A DNA stretch of 64,000 nt from Curtobacterium sp. SGAir0471 (GTDB taxonomy: Bacteria > Actinomycetota > Actinomycetes > Actinomycetales > Microbacteriaceae), in assembly GCF_005490985.1 (NCBI RefSeq), contig NZ_CP027869.1:186001-250000 (forward strand), written 5' to 3'. Below the pieces are notes generated by a model. That model worked only from the letters and a program-made list of their open reading frames with translations, was not told where the DNA came from and did no database searches. This document shows, one piece after another, positions 42,205 to 50,143 of this stretch (position 1 is the first letter of the stretch; the number at the start of each line of letters is the position of its first letter). Position numbers and translations under genes: made by a program.

Positions 42205-42645
42205 CTACTGCTCGAAGGTCGCCTTGAGCTCGATGTCGACACCGGTGAGCGCCTTGGAGACCGGGCAGGTCGCTTTGGCCTCGTCGGCGGCCTTGAGGAA
42301 GGCGGCCTCGTCGATGCCGGAGACCTCGCCGTTGACGGTGAGGGTGATGCCGGTGAGCTTGAAGCCGCCCGCGCTGTCCGGGCCGAGCGAGACGTCGGCC
42401 TTGACGTCGAGCGCCTCGACGGTGCCGCCGGCCTCGCCGAGGATGGCCGAGAACTGCATCGCGTAGCAGGCCGAGTGGGCCGCGGCGATGAGCTCCTCGG
42501 GGCTGGTGGTGCCACCGGCCTCGTCCGCGGCGCGCTTCGGGAAGGAGACGTCGTAGGTGCCGACCTTCGAGCTCGACAGCTCGACCTGGCCGGAACCGTC
42601 GTTGAGGCCGCCGTGCCAGGCGGTGCGTGCGGTGCGCGTGGGCAT
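42205..42645 (-). CDS. OsmC family peroxiredoxin-like protein
   Basis: 146-residue OsmC protein: TSPEELIAAAHSACYAM carries the first redox Cys (HSACYAM) and EAKATCPVSKAL the second. These thiol peroxidases detoxify organic hydroperoxides. ATG with GAAAGGAG upstream. The gap to the divergent alcohol dehydrogenase holds the dyad GAGAACG-AC-CGTTCTC about 55 bp upstream. Confidence 0.9.
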   Translation of the reverse strand: MPTRTARTAWHGGLNDGSGQVELSSSKVGTYDVSFPKRAADEAGGTTSPEELIAAAHSACYAMQFSAILGEAGGTVEALDVKADVSLGPDSAGGFKLTGITLTVNGEVSGIDEAAFLKAADEAKATCPVSKALTGVDIELKATFEQ

Positions 42646-42698
42646 ACCCGCTCCTTTCGTTGGGGGAGGCCCTGTTCAGGACCGTCGCCAGTCAACCG

Positions 42699-42714
42699 GA
42701 GAACGACCGTTCTC
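42699..42714. promoter_or_regulatory. Dyad with LexA-box-like core upstream of osmC
   Basis: GAGAACG-AC-CGTTCTC, perfect 7-bp arms. The core GAAC-N4-GTTC fits the Gram-positive LexA pattern but lacks the outer bases preferred by actinobacterial LexA. It lies next to TTGACT (minus strand, 42690-42695), a possible -35 of osmC. A related half-site CGAGAACGGTTCGAG follows near 42771. Confidence 0.4.
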
Positions 42715-42800
42715 GCAACCGGCTCTCGGTGAGTACGCAGGGAGGGTGGCCGCTCCGCGCTCGACCGGCACGAGAACGGTTCGAGTGGTGTGAGCGACGC

Positions 42801-42828
42801 TTGTCGCGCTGAACGACAGGCGTAGTCT
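42801..42828 (+). promoter_or_regulatory. Promoter of the alcohol dehydrogenase gene
   Basis: TTGTCG (42801-42806), 16-nt spacer, TAGTCT (42823-42828). A dyad TGTCG/CGACA (42802-42818) overlaps the -35, a possible operator. Unlike many genes here, a leader with Shine-Dalgarno GAAGGAGG follows. Confidence 0.6.
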
Positions 42829-42851
42829 GAGCGGGTCGAAGGAGGACCCCC

Positions 42852-43895
42852 ATGCACGCCGTCGTGTTCGAGCAGTACCAGACGTTCCCCGTCCTGACCG
42901 AGGTCGAGAAGCCCGAACCGGGACCGGGGGAGGTGCTCCTCAGGGTCGCCGGCGCCGGGGCGTGTCACTCCGACGTCGCGGTCTACCGCGAGTTCCGGGA
43001 AGGACAGCCGGGTGCACAGGCGCCGGGCTTCGTGCTCGGTCACGAGAACTCGGGATGGGTGGAGTCCGTCGGCGACGGCGTGACCGGCTTCACGGAGGGC
43101 GACGCGTACCTCGTCTACGGACCGGTCGGCTGCGGGCACTGCTCGTACTGCTCGAAGGGCCAGGACACCTACTGCGAGAACGCTGCGACCAACCCCTACG
43201 CCGCCATCGGCCTCGGTCGGGACGGGGGCATGGCCGAGTACGTGTCCGTGCCGGCCCGGAACCTCGTGGCGCTCGGGGACGCCGACCCGATCGCTGCCGC
43301 ACCGCTGAGCGACGCAGGCCTCACGCCGTACCACGCGATCAAGGCCGCGCTGCCGAACCTGGCGGGTGGCGGGCGGTACGCGCTCGTGGTCGGACTCGGT
43401 GGCCTCGGGCAGATCGCCGTGCAGATCCTCACGGCCCTGACCGGTGCGACCGTGATCGCGACCGACACGAAGCAGTACGCGATGGACCGCGCTGCGGCTC
43501 GTGGAGCGGTGACCGTCCCGGCCGGCCCAGACCAGGCGGCTGCGATCCGCGAGCTCACCGGCGGTCGGGGCGTCGACGCGGCGTTCGACTTCGTCGGGGC
43601 GACGCCGACGATCGCGACCGCGAAGGCCTCGATGGCGATCGGCGGGCGACTCACGGTCGTCGGGATCGCCGGCGGCACGGTCGAGTGGAACTTCTTCTCG
43701 ACGCCGTACGAGTCGACGATCACGAACACGTACTGGGGCACGATCGAGGACCTGCACGAGGTCGTCGCGATGTACCGCGCCGGGCAGATCGAGCCCGACG
43801 TCGAGCGGTTCGCACTGTCCGACGCGCTCGAGGCCTACCGGAAGCTCGAGGCCGGGGAGCTGTCCGGCCGCGCGGTGGTCGTGCCGACGCTCTGA
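42852..43895 (+). CDS. Zinc-dependent NAD(P) alcohol dehydrogenase
   Basis: 347-residue MDR-family enzyme. Catalytic zinc ligands are in GACHSD and GHENSG; the structural zinc cysteines are in GCGHCSYCSKGQDTYC; the cofactor fold is VVGLGGLGQIAVQ. Close in layout to actinobacterial aryl- or long-chain-alcohol dehydrogenases. ATG with GAAGGAGG. It converges on a GntR gene 26 bp away. Exact substrate unknown. Confidence 0.88.
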   Translation: MHAVVFEQYQTFPVLTEVEKPEPGPGEVLLRVAGAGACHSDVAVYREFREGQPGAQAPGFVLGHENSGWVESVGDGVTGFTEGDAYLVYGPVGCGHCSYCSKGQDTYCENAATNPYAAIGLGRDGGMAEYVSVPARNLVALGDADPIAAAPLSDAGLTPYHAIKAALPNLAGGGRYALVVGLGGLGQIAVQILTALTGATVIATDTKQYAMDRAAARGAVTVPAGPDQAAAIRELTGGRGVDAAFDFVGATPTIATAKASMAIGGRLTVVGIAGGTVEWNFFSTPYESTITNTYWGTIEDLHEVVAMYRAGQIEPDVERFALSDALEAYRKLEAGELSGRAVVVPTL

Positions 43896-43921
43896 GTGTC
43901 AGCGCGGGCGGGGGCGCCTGC

Positions 43922-44623
43922 TCAGACGGTGGGGCCCGCGGAGCGCAGGGCGTCGGCCTGCTCCGGGGACGTGCGTGCCGCGTAGCCGATGCGGCTCTCG
44001 CGCACGTGCCACGCCATCCGCTCGGCCGCGGCCTCGACGTCCCCGGCATCGATCGCCGCGAGGATGCGCCGGTGGTCGGGCCACAGCCGCTTGCCCCGCG
44101 ACGAGGTGTCGAGCGCGTAGAGCCACTCGATCTTCCGCGAGAGCTGGCGGAGCAGGGTCGCGAGCGTCGAGCTGCCGGAGAGCTCGGCGACGAGCAGGTG
44201 GAAGCGCTCGTTGAGGTCGACGAGCAGGTCGAGTTCGTCCCGCTCGACGGCCGCGTCCCCCTCGTCGAGGACGACGCCGAGCTCGCGGCGCACGCGCCAC
44301 CAGTCCTCGGGCGGGGCGTCGGCCGCGAAGAGCGTCCGGGCCCGGGTCGCGGCCCGCCGGGCGGTGGCGGTCTCGAGCGACTCGCGGACCGCGAACAGGT
44401 CGTCGGCCTCGTCGAAGGGGATGTCGGCGATCCGCGAGCCCACGTTCGGTCGCGAGACGACGAAGCCCTCGCCCTCGAGCCCCCGGAGTGCCTCGCGGAC
44501 CGGCACCCGGGAGACCCCGTGGCGCTCCGCGAGGAACGCCTCGGTCACCCGGGTGCCCGGTTGCAGGGCGCCGGTGACGATGTCGTGGCGGATGGCGTCG
44601 ATGACGCTCGTCCCGTTCAGCAC
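43922..44623 (-). CDS. GntR family (FCD) transcriptional regulator, likely of the peptide/GGT operon
   Basis: 233 residues. Winged helix (IVTGALQPGTRVTEAFLAERHGVSRVPVREALRGLEGEGFV) and an FCD ligand domain with metal-type residues (DLNERFHLLVAEL, DHRRILAAID, MAWHVRES). GTG at 44623, 7 nt after minus-strand CACGAT. It directly follows the 3' end of the ABC/ggt operon. A perfect FCD-type dyad GTGATTG-CATA-CAATCAC at 51859-51876, in front of that operon, is its probable target. Confidence 0.85.
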   Translation of the reverse strand: MLNGTSVIDAIRHDIVTGALQPGTRVTEAFLAERHGVSRVPVREALRGLEGEGFVVSRPNVGSRIADIPFDEADDLFAVRESLETATARRAATRARTLFAADAPPEDWWRVRRELGVVLDEGDAAVERDELDLLVDLNERFHLLVAELSGSSTLATLLRQLSRKIEWLYALDTSSRGKRLWPDHRRILAAIDAGDVEAAAERMAWHVRESRIGYAARTSPEQADALRSAGPTV

Positions 44624-44669
44624 GGTGCCGATCGTGCCACACCGCGTCGGTCGGCGGCCCGGGGACGCG

Positions 44670-44731
44670 TCACGCAGCCGCCCCGGCCAGCGCCTTGCCC
44701 CCGAGGATGCCGCATCGCGTCGAGCAGGTCC
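44670..44731 (-). repeat. Vestigial duplicate of the 3' end of the ABC ATPase gene
   Basis: Directly after the ATPase stop codon (44733-44735), a second copy of its last codons follows. GGACCTGCTCGACGCGAT and GGCGGCTGCGTGA are shared with 44733-44784, but the middle differs and a 7-nt insertion shifts frame. Read after the shift it still spells an ending like LGGKALAGAAA, close to the real GRSLAEAAA. It looks like the scar of a tandem paralogue lost by recombination. Confidence 0.6.
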
Positions 44732-44732
44732 G

Positions 44733-46397
44733 TCACGCAGCCGCCTCGGCGAGGCTCCGACCCGGGATCGCGTCGAGCAGGTCCTTCGTGTACTGCTCCT
44801 GCGGGTCGTCGAACACCGCCGCGACGCTGCCCCGCTCGACGACCTCGCCCCGGCGCATCACCACGACGTCGTCGGCGATCCGTCGGACCACCCCGAGGTC
44901 GTGCGTGATGAACAGGTAGCTCAGCCCGAGTCGGTCCTGCAGTTCCTCGAGCAGCGCCAGGATCTGCTCCTGCACGAGCACGTCGAGCGCCGAGACCGCC
45001 TCGTCGAGGATGATGAGCTCCGGTTCGAGCGCCAGCGCCCGGGCGATCGCGACGCGCTGCCGCTGCCCGCCGGACAGCTCGTTCGGCCGGAGCTGCGCGA
45101 CCTCGCGGGGGAGCGCGACCTGGTCGAGCAGCGTCGCGACCCGCTCGGTGCGCGACGCCCGGTCGCCGATGCCGAACACCCGCAGGGGCTCGTCGATGAT
45201 CCGCTCGATGGTGGAGGTCGGATCGAGTGACCCGTACGGGTCCTGGAACACCGGCTGCACCCGTCGACGGATCTCCCGCCGCTCGGCACCACGCGCGGTC
45301 CCGATCGAATTGCCGTCCACCAGCGCGGTGCCGGACGTCGGTGTCTCGAGCCCGAGCACGATCCGCGCCACGGTCGTCTTGCCCGAGCCGGACTCACCGA
45401 CCACCGCGGTGGTCGTGCCCCGCCGGACGGCGAAGGACACCCCATCGGCGGCCTTCAGCGTCCCCGCGCCCCGGCCGCGGAGCTTGTACTCCTTCACCAG
45501 GTCGGACACGACGAGGATCGGCTCGCCGGCGCTGACCGGCTCCGGTGCCACCCCGGACAGGGCGGGGGCCGCGGCGATGAGGCGCTTCGTGTACTCGTGC
45601 TGCGGGTCGCGGAGGATCGCCTCCGGAGCGCCCTGCTCGACGATGTCGCCGTCGAGCATCACGACGACGCGGTCGGTCCGGTCGGCCGCGACCCCGAGGT
45701 CGTGCGTCACGAACAGCAGCGTCGTGCCGTGCTGGTCGACCAGGGTCTGCAGGTGGTCGAGGATCTGGCGCTGCACCGTCACGTCGAGGGCGCTGGTCGG
45801 CTCGTCGGCGATGAGCAGCTCGGGCTGTCGGGCGAGCGCGACGGCGATCAGGATGCGCTGCCGCATGCCGCCGGAGAACTCGTGCGGGAACTGGTCGGCC
45901 CGTCGGGAGGCCTCGGGGATGCCGGCTTCGGTCATGAGTTCCACGACCCGCTGCCGGATCGCCGCACGTCCTCGGAGCCCGCCGGCCCGCAGCGCGTCGG
46001 CGATCTGTGCACCGACCCGCATCGACGGGTTGAGGTTCGTCGACGGGTCCTGCGGCACGAGGCCGATCCGCCCGCCCCGGACGCGTCGCATGAGCGCCTC
46101 GTCGGCGTGGGCGATGTCGTCGTCGCCCAGTCGGATCCCGCCGCCGGTGATGTGCCCGGCACCCGGCAGCAGCCGCAGCAGCGCCGCGATGAGCGTCGAC
46201 TTGCCCGAGCCGGACTGGCCGACGATCGCGACGCGCTCGCCGCGGCGGACGTCGAGGTCGACGCCGTGCAGCACCTCGCGGTCGCCGAACGCGACCCGCA
46301 GGTCACGCACGGAGAGCAGGGTGTCGGCTCCGGTGTCGGCCGGAAGGCGCGGTGCGGCCCCGGTGGTCGTCGTCACGTTCTCAGCGTCCTGCGGCAT
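44733..46397 (-). CDS. Fused dipeptide/oligopeptide ABC transporter ATPase (DppD-DppF type)
   Basis: 554 residues with two complete nucleotide-binding domains. NBD1: Walker A GQSGSGKST, signature FSGGMRQR, Walker B LLIADEPTSALDV. NBD2: GESGSGKTT, LSGGQRQR, LIILDEAVSALDV (Pro of DEP replaced by Ala). The oligopeptide-type linker HEYTKRLIAAAP follows NBD1. It energises the permeases at 48318-50143. The ATG at 46397 overlaps the ggt gene by 17 bp; an internal GTG (about 46376) would remove most of the overlap. Confidence 0.9.
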   Translation of the reverse strand: MPQDAENVTTTTGAAPRLPADTGADTLLSVRDLRVAFGDREVLHGVDLDVRRGERVAIVGQSGSGKSTLIAALLRLLPGAGHITGGGIRLGDDDIAHADEALMRRVRGGRIGLVPQDPSTNLNPSMRVGAQIADALRAGGLRGRAAIRQRVVELMTEAGIPEASRRADQFPHEFSGGMRQRILIAVALARQPELLIADEPTSALDVTVQRQILDHLQTLVDQHGTTLLFVTHDLGVAADRTDRVVVMLDGDIVEQGAPEAILRDPQHEYTKRLIAAAPALSGVAPEPVSAGEPILVVSDLVKEYKLRGRGAGTLKAADGVSFAVRRGTTTAVVGESGSGKTTVARIVLGLETPTSGTALVDGNSIGTARGAERREIRRRVQPVFQDPYGSLDPTSTIERIIDEPLRVFGIGDRASRTERVATLLDQVALPREVAQLRPNELSGGQRQRVAIARALALEPELIILDEAVSALDVLVQEQILALLEELQDRLGLSYLFITHDLGVVRRIADDVVVMRRGEVVERGSVAAVFDDPQEQYTKDLLDAIPGRSLAEAAA

Positions 46398-48315
46398 AGC
46401 CCTGTGCTCCTCGCGGGTTGGCGGCGGCGCCCAGGACGCCGGTGTCGGGGTCGCGCGTCACGCACGACAGGCGGCCGAGCGACCAGTCGCCGGCCCGGGT
46501 GACGACGTGGCCGAGCTCCTCGAGCCCGGTGATGACCTCGTCGCACAGACGGTCCTCGACGACGAGGCCGCCAGGGGTCCAGGTGCGGGGCCAGAACGAC
46601 CCCGGGAACGACGTCGTGTGCAGCGCGGGGGCGTCGATCGCCTGCTGCGGGGTCCACCCGCCGACGATCGTGCGGAGCAGGAACAGCAGCTGCCACTGGT
46701 CCTGCTGGTCGCCGCCCGGGCTGCCCATCGCCACGACGGGCTCGCCGTCCCGGAGCACGAGCGTCGGCGTGAGGGTCGTGCGGGGCCGGGCGCCGGGGGT
46801 CAGCGTGGACGCCGTGCCCTCCTCGAGCCAGGTCATCTGCATGCGGGTGCCGAGGCAGAACCCCAGCTCGGGGATCGTCGGCGAGGACTGCAGCCACCCG
46901 CCGGACGGCGTCGCGCTGACGATGTTGCCCCAGCGGTCGACGACGTCGATGTGGCACGTGTCGCCGCGGGTCTCGCCGGTCGCCATCACGATCGGCTCGC
47001 CACGGTCCTCGTGCACGGCGTCGTCCTCGGCGGGGACGGCCACGGCGTCGGGCGTCGGTGCGTCCCCGCGGGCGCCCGGCACGGTCGGCTCGCCGATGCC
47101 GGCGATCGGCTCGCCGCCCGGCGTGTAGGTCACGCGGAGTGGCGGCAGCGCACCGGCCGGCACCGAGACCGTACCCGGGCGGAGCTCGTGCGAGGCGCGG
47201 TCGCCGATCAGGGCGCGACGTTCGTCTGAGTACGCGTCGGACAGGAGCTCGGCCATCGGGACGTCGCCGTCGCCGTAGTACGCCTCGCGGTCCGCCAGCG
47301 CGAGCTTCTGCGCCTCGGCGATCGTGTGCGCGCCGAGCACGGTGGACGGGTCGAGCCGCTCGTCGTCGAGCGGGTCGAGCAGGCGGAGGGTCTGCAGGAG
47401 CGCCGGACCCTGGCCCCACGGTCCGGTCTTCGCGATCGTGTGCCCGCGGAACTCGGCGGTCGTCGCGGGCTCGGTCGACGCGCGGAACGCAGCCAGGTCG
47501 CTCGCCCGGATGACGCCGGCGTGGTCGGTCCCGGACGCGTGCCGGTGCGGGGCGCGGACGAAGGCGTCGATCGCCTGCGCGACGGAGCCCTCGGCCCACT
47601 CGGTGCGGGCGGCCGCGATGCGCGCGACGCGCGCGGCTGCGGTGTCGTCACCCGCGGTGTCGTCTCCCGTCGTGGCACCGGACCCGGCCTGCACGAGCCG
47701 TTCCAGGACCGCGGCGTAGGCCTCGTTGCGCACCATCGTCCCGGGGACCGGCACCGAGCCTCCCGGCAGCCACCGGTCGGCGGAGGACGGCCAGTGGTCG
47801 CGGAACAGGTCCTGCACGGTCGCGATCGTGGCGACCACCCGCGGTGCGACGGGGTGGCCGTCGCGGGCGTACCCGATCGCGGGGGCGAGCACGTCGGCGA
47901 GCTCCCACGTGCCGTGCTCGGCGAGGAGCAGCAGCCACGCGTCGACGGCGCCGGGCACGGCGGCCGCCAGGGCGCCCGCTCCCGGGACGAGGTCGAGGCC
48001 CTCGGAGCGGAAGTGCTCCGGCGTCGCGCCCGCCGGGGCCGGCCCCTGGCCCATCAGGACGGTCGGGGCCTTGTCGGAGGCCGTGGCGAAGACGGCGGTC
48101 ACGTCACCCCCGGGTCCGTTCAGGTGCGGTTCGACGACGTGCAGCACGAAGGCGCCGGCGACGGCGCCGTCGAAGGCGTTGCCGCCGCGCTCCAGGACCG
48201 ACTGCGCCGTCGCGGTCGCGATCCAGTGCGTCGACGCGGCCATGCCGAAGGTGCCCTGCAGGTCCGGCCGGGTGGTCTCCGCCGGAGGGGTGGTGAAGGC
48301 GGGGTTGGTGCTCAT
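46381..48315 (-). CDS. ggt: Gamma-glutamyltransferase family protein
   Basis: 644-residue Ntn-hydrolase precursor. The nucleophile Thr is in RGDTCHIDVVDRWGN, where autocleavage would split a large N-terminal and a smaller C-terminal subunit; GGWLQSSPTIPELGF and MGSPGGDQQDQWQ are conserved substrate-site segments. The usual nucleophile context TTH reads DTCH here. No signal peptide or lipobox is visible, unlike periplasmic GGTs, so it should act in the cytoplasm on imported peptides. It lies inside a peptide ABC operon, suggesting uptake and cleavage of gamma-glutamyl compounds such as glutathione or its conjugates. ATG at 48315; 2 bp after the permease stop. Confidence 0.88.
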   Translation of the reverse strand: MSTNPAFTTPPAETTRPDLQGTFGMAASTHWIATATAQSVLERGGNAFDGAVAGAFVLHVVEPHLNGPGGDVTAVFATASDKAPTVLMGQGPAPAGATPEHFRSEGLDLVPGAGALAAAVPGAVDAWLLLLAEHGTWELADVLAPAIGYARDGHPVAPRVVATIATVQDLFRDHWPSSADRWLPGGSVPVPGTMVRNEAYAAVLERLVQAGSGATTGDDTAGDDTAAARVARIAAARTEWAEGSVAQAIDAFVRAPHRHASGTDHAGVIRASDLAAFRASTEPATTAEFRGHTIAKTGPWGQGPALLQTLRLLDPLDDERLDPSTVLGAHTIAEAQKLALADREAYYGDGDVPMAELLSDAYSDERRALIGDRASHELRPGTVSVPAGALPPLRVTYTPGGEPIAGIGEPTVPGARGDAPTPDAVAVPAEDDAVHEDRGEPIVMATGETRGDTCHIDVVDRWGNIVSATPSGGWLQSSPTIPELGFCLGTRMQMTWLEEGTASTLTPGARPRTTLTPTLVLRDGEPVVAMGSPGGDQQDQWQLLFLLRTIVGGWTPQQAIDAPALHTTSFPGSFWPRTWTPGGLVVEDRLCDEVITGLEELGHVVTRAGDWSLGRLSCVTRDPDTGVLGAAANPRGAQGYAAGR

Positions 48316-48317
48316 GG

Positions 48318-49193
48318 TCACTTCCGGTCGGAGGCGGTGGGGTCGAGGGCGTCGCGGAGGGCGTCCCCGAACAGGTTGAAGCCGAGGCAGATCACGGCGA
48401 TCGCGACACCCGGCACGACCGCTGCCCACGGCGCCTGGCCGAGGTACTGCTGCGCGTCCGAGAGCATGATGCCGAGGCTCGGGGTGGGCGGCTGGATGCC
48501 GAGGCCGAGGAAGGACAGCAGTGCCTCGCCGATGACCGCGACCGGCATGATCACCGTGGCCTGCACGATGATCGCCGAGACACAGTTCGGCAGGACGTGC
48601 TGCGCGATGATCCGGGCGCCGCCGGCGTCCAGCGTCTTCGCGCTCGTCACGAAGTCGGCGCTCGTGATCCGCAGGGTCTCACCACGCACGATCCGGATCA
48701 TCGCCGGCACGTGCGAGATGCCGATCGCGATGACGGCGTTCGTCAGGCTCGGACCGCTGATCGCCGCGAGCCCCACCGCGATGATGAGGAACGGGAACGC
48801 CAGGGCGACGTCGGTGAGCCGGCTGATGATCGCGTCGAGCCAGCGCCAGTAGCCGGCGAGGAGCCCGAGCGGGGTGCCGACGACGACCGCGAGCAGCACC
48901 GACAGCACGCCCACGACGAGCGAGACCTGGATGCCGTAGAGCGTCCGGGACAGGATGTCGCGGCCGAGGTCGTCGGTGCCGAACCCGAAGCCGACGGTGA
49001 AGGGCACCTGGAACGGCAGGTCGAAGTGCGTCGCGGTGGGGTCGTGCGGTGCGACGAGCGGTGCGGCGACCCCGGCGAGCACGACGACGGCGAGCATGAT
49101 GCCGCCCGTCATGCCGAGCCGGTTCGTCCGGACCTGCTTCCAGATGCGACCGCGGCTCGAGCCCAGGTCGAAGGGAGCGGTGATCGTGGTCAT
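48318..49193 (-). CDS. Peptide ABC transporter permease (DppC/OppC type)
   Basis: 291 residues: N-terminal TM helix with following periplasmic loop (GTDDLGRDILSRTLYGIQVSL is the OppC hallmark), five further TM helices and the EAA loop GETLRITSADFVTSAKTLDAGG. The C-terminal DAL(R)DALDP tail is typical. The ATG at 49193 overlaps the upstream permease by 4 bp. Confidence 0.92.
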   Translation of the reverse strand: MTTITAPFDLGSSRGRIWKQVRTNRLGMTGGIMLAVVVLAGVAAPLVAPHDPTATHFDLPFQVPFTVGFGFGTDDLGRDILSRTLYGIQVSLVVGVLSVLLAVVVGTPLGLLAGYWRWLDAIISRLTDVALAFPFLIIAVGLAAISGPSLTNAVIAIGISHVPAMIRIVRGETLRITSADFVTSAKTLDAGGARIIAQHVLPNCVSAIIVQATVIMPVAVIGEALLSFLGLGIQPPTPSLGIMLSDAQQYLGQAPWAAVVPGVAIAVICLGFNLFGDALRDALDPTASDRK

Positions 49194-50143
49194 GCGGCGC
49201 CTCCGACGCGGATCTTCGGGTTGATGACCGAGTACAGGACGTCCACGGCGAAGTTGATGAGCACGTAGCCCAGGGTGATCACGAGCACGACCGCCTGGAT
49301 CACCGGGTAGTCGCGGGTGAACACGGCGTCGAGCGTGAGCTTGCCGAAGCCGGGCAGGGCGAAGATGCGCTCCGTGACGACCGCGCCCGAGATCAGCCCG
49401 CCGAGCTGCAGGCCGACGATCGTGACGACGACGATCATCGAGTTGCGCAGGCCGTAGCGGAAGAGCACCCGCGGGCGGCTCAGGCCCTTCGCCCGGGCGG
49501 TCCGGACGAAGTCGGTCTTCATCGTCTCGATCATCGACGCGCGGGTCTGCCGCATGATCACCGCAGCGAGCGACGTGCCCAGGATGAGCGCCGGCAGGGT
49601 CAGGTGGTGCAGCGCGCCGATCGGGTCGCTCGTCACCGGGACGTAGCCCGAGGCCGGGAACCAGCCGAGGCCCGCGGCCAGCCAGACGATCGCCAGGATG
49701 CCGAGCCAGAAGTTCGGCACGCTCAGCCCGACCAGGGCCGCGGCGTTCGCCATCCACTCCGGCCACTGCCCGCGGTAGCGCTCGGCCAGGGTACCGAGGG
49801 CGACCCCCACGACGACGGCGACGACGATCGCGTAGAGCGCGAGCCAGAGCGTGACGGGGAGCGTGGCGCCGAGGAGCTCCGTGACCGGGGTGCCGGTGCG
49901 GGTGGACTGGCCGAGGTCGCCCTGCAGCGCGTTCACGACGAAGCGCCAGTACTGCACGACGAGGGAGTCGTCGAGCCCGAGGTCGGCGCGCACGGCGGCG
50001 AGCCGTTCGGGGCTGGCCTCCTCGCCCGCCAGGGCCAGGGCCGGGTCGCCCGGCAGCTGCCGGACGCCGAAGAACACCACGATCGAGGCGAGGACGAGCG
50101 TGAGCGCCGCCTGCCAGAGTCGGGTCAGGACGTACCGGGTCAC
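49190..50143 (-). CDS. Peptide ABC transporter permease (DppB/OppB type)
   Basis: 317 residues with about six TM helices: RQLPGDPALALAG near the N-terminus, the EAA motif TARAKGLSRPRVLFRYGLRNS and FALPGFGKLTLDAVFTRDYPVIQ near the end, all typical of DppB. GTG start overlapping the binding-protein gene by 4 bp. Confidence 0.92.
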   Translation of the reverse strand: MTRYVLTRLWQAALTLVLASIVVFFGVRQLPGDPALALAGEEASPERLAAVRADLGLDDSLVVQYWRFVVNALQGDLGQSTRTGTPVTELLGATLPVTLWLALYAIVVAVVVGVALGTLAERYRGQWPEWMANAAALVGLSVPNFWLGILAIVWLAAGLGWFPASGYVPVTSDPIGALHHLTLPALILGTSLAAVIMRQTRASMIETMKTDFVRTARAKGLSRPRVLFRYGLRNSMIVVVTIVGLQLGGLISGAVVTERIFALPGFGKLTLDAVFTRDYPVIQAVVLVITLGYVLINFAVDVLYSVINPKIRVGGAA

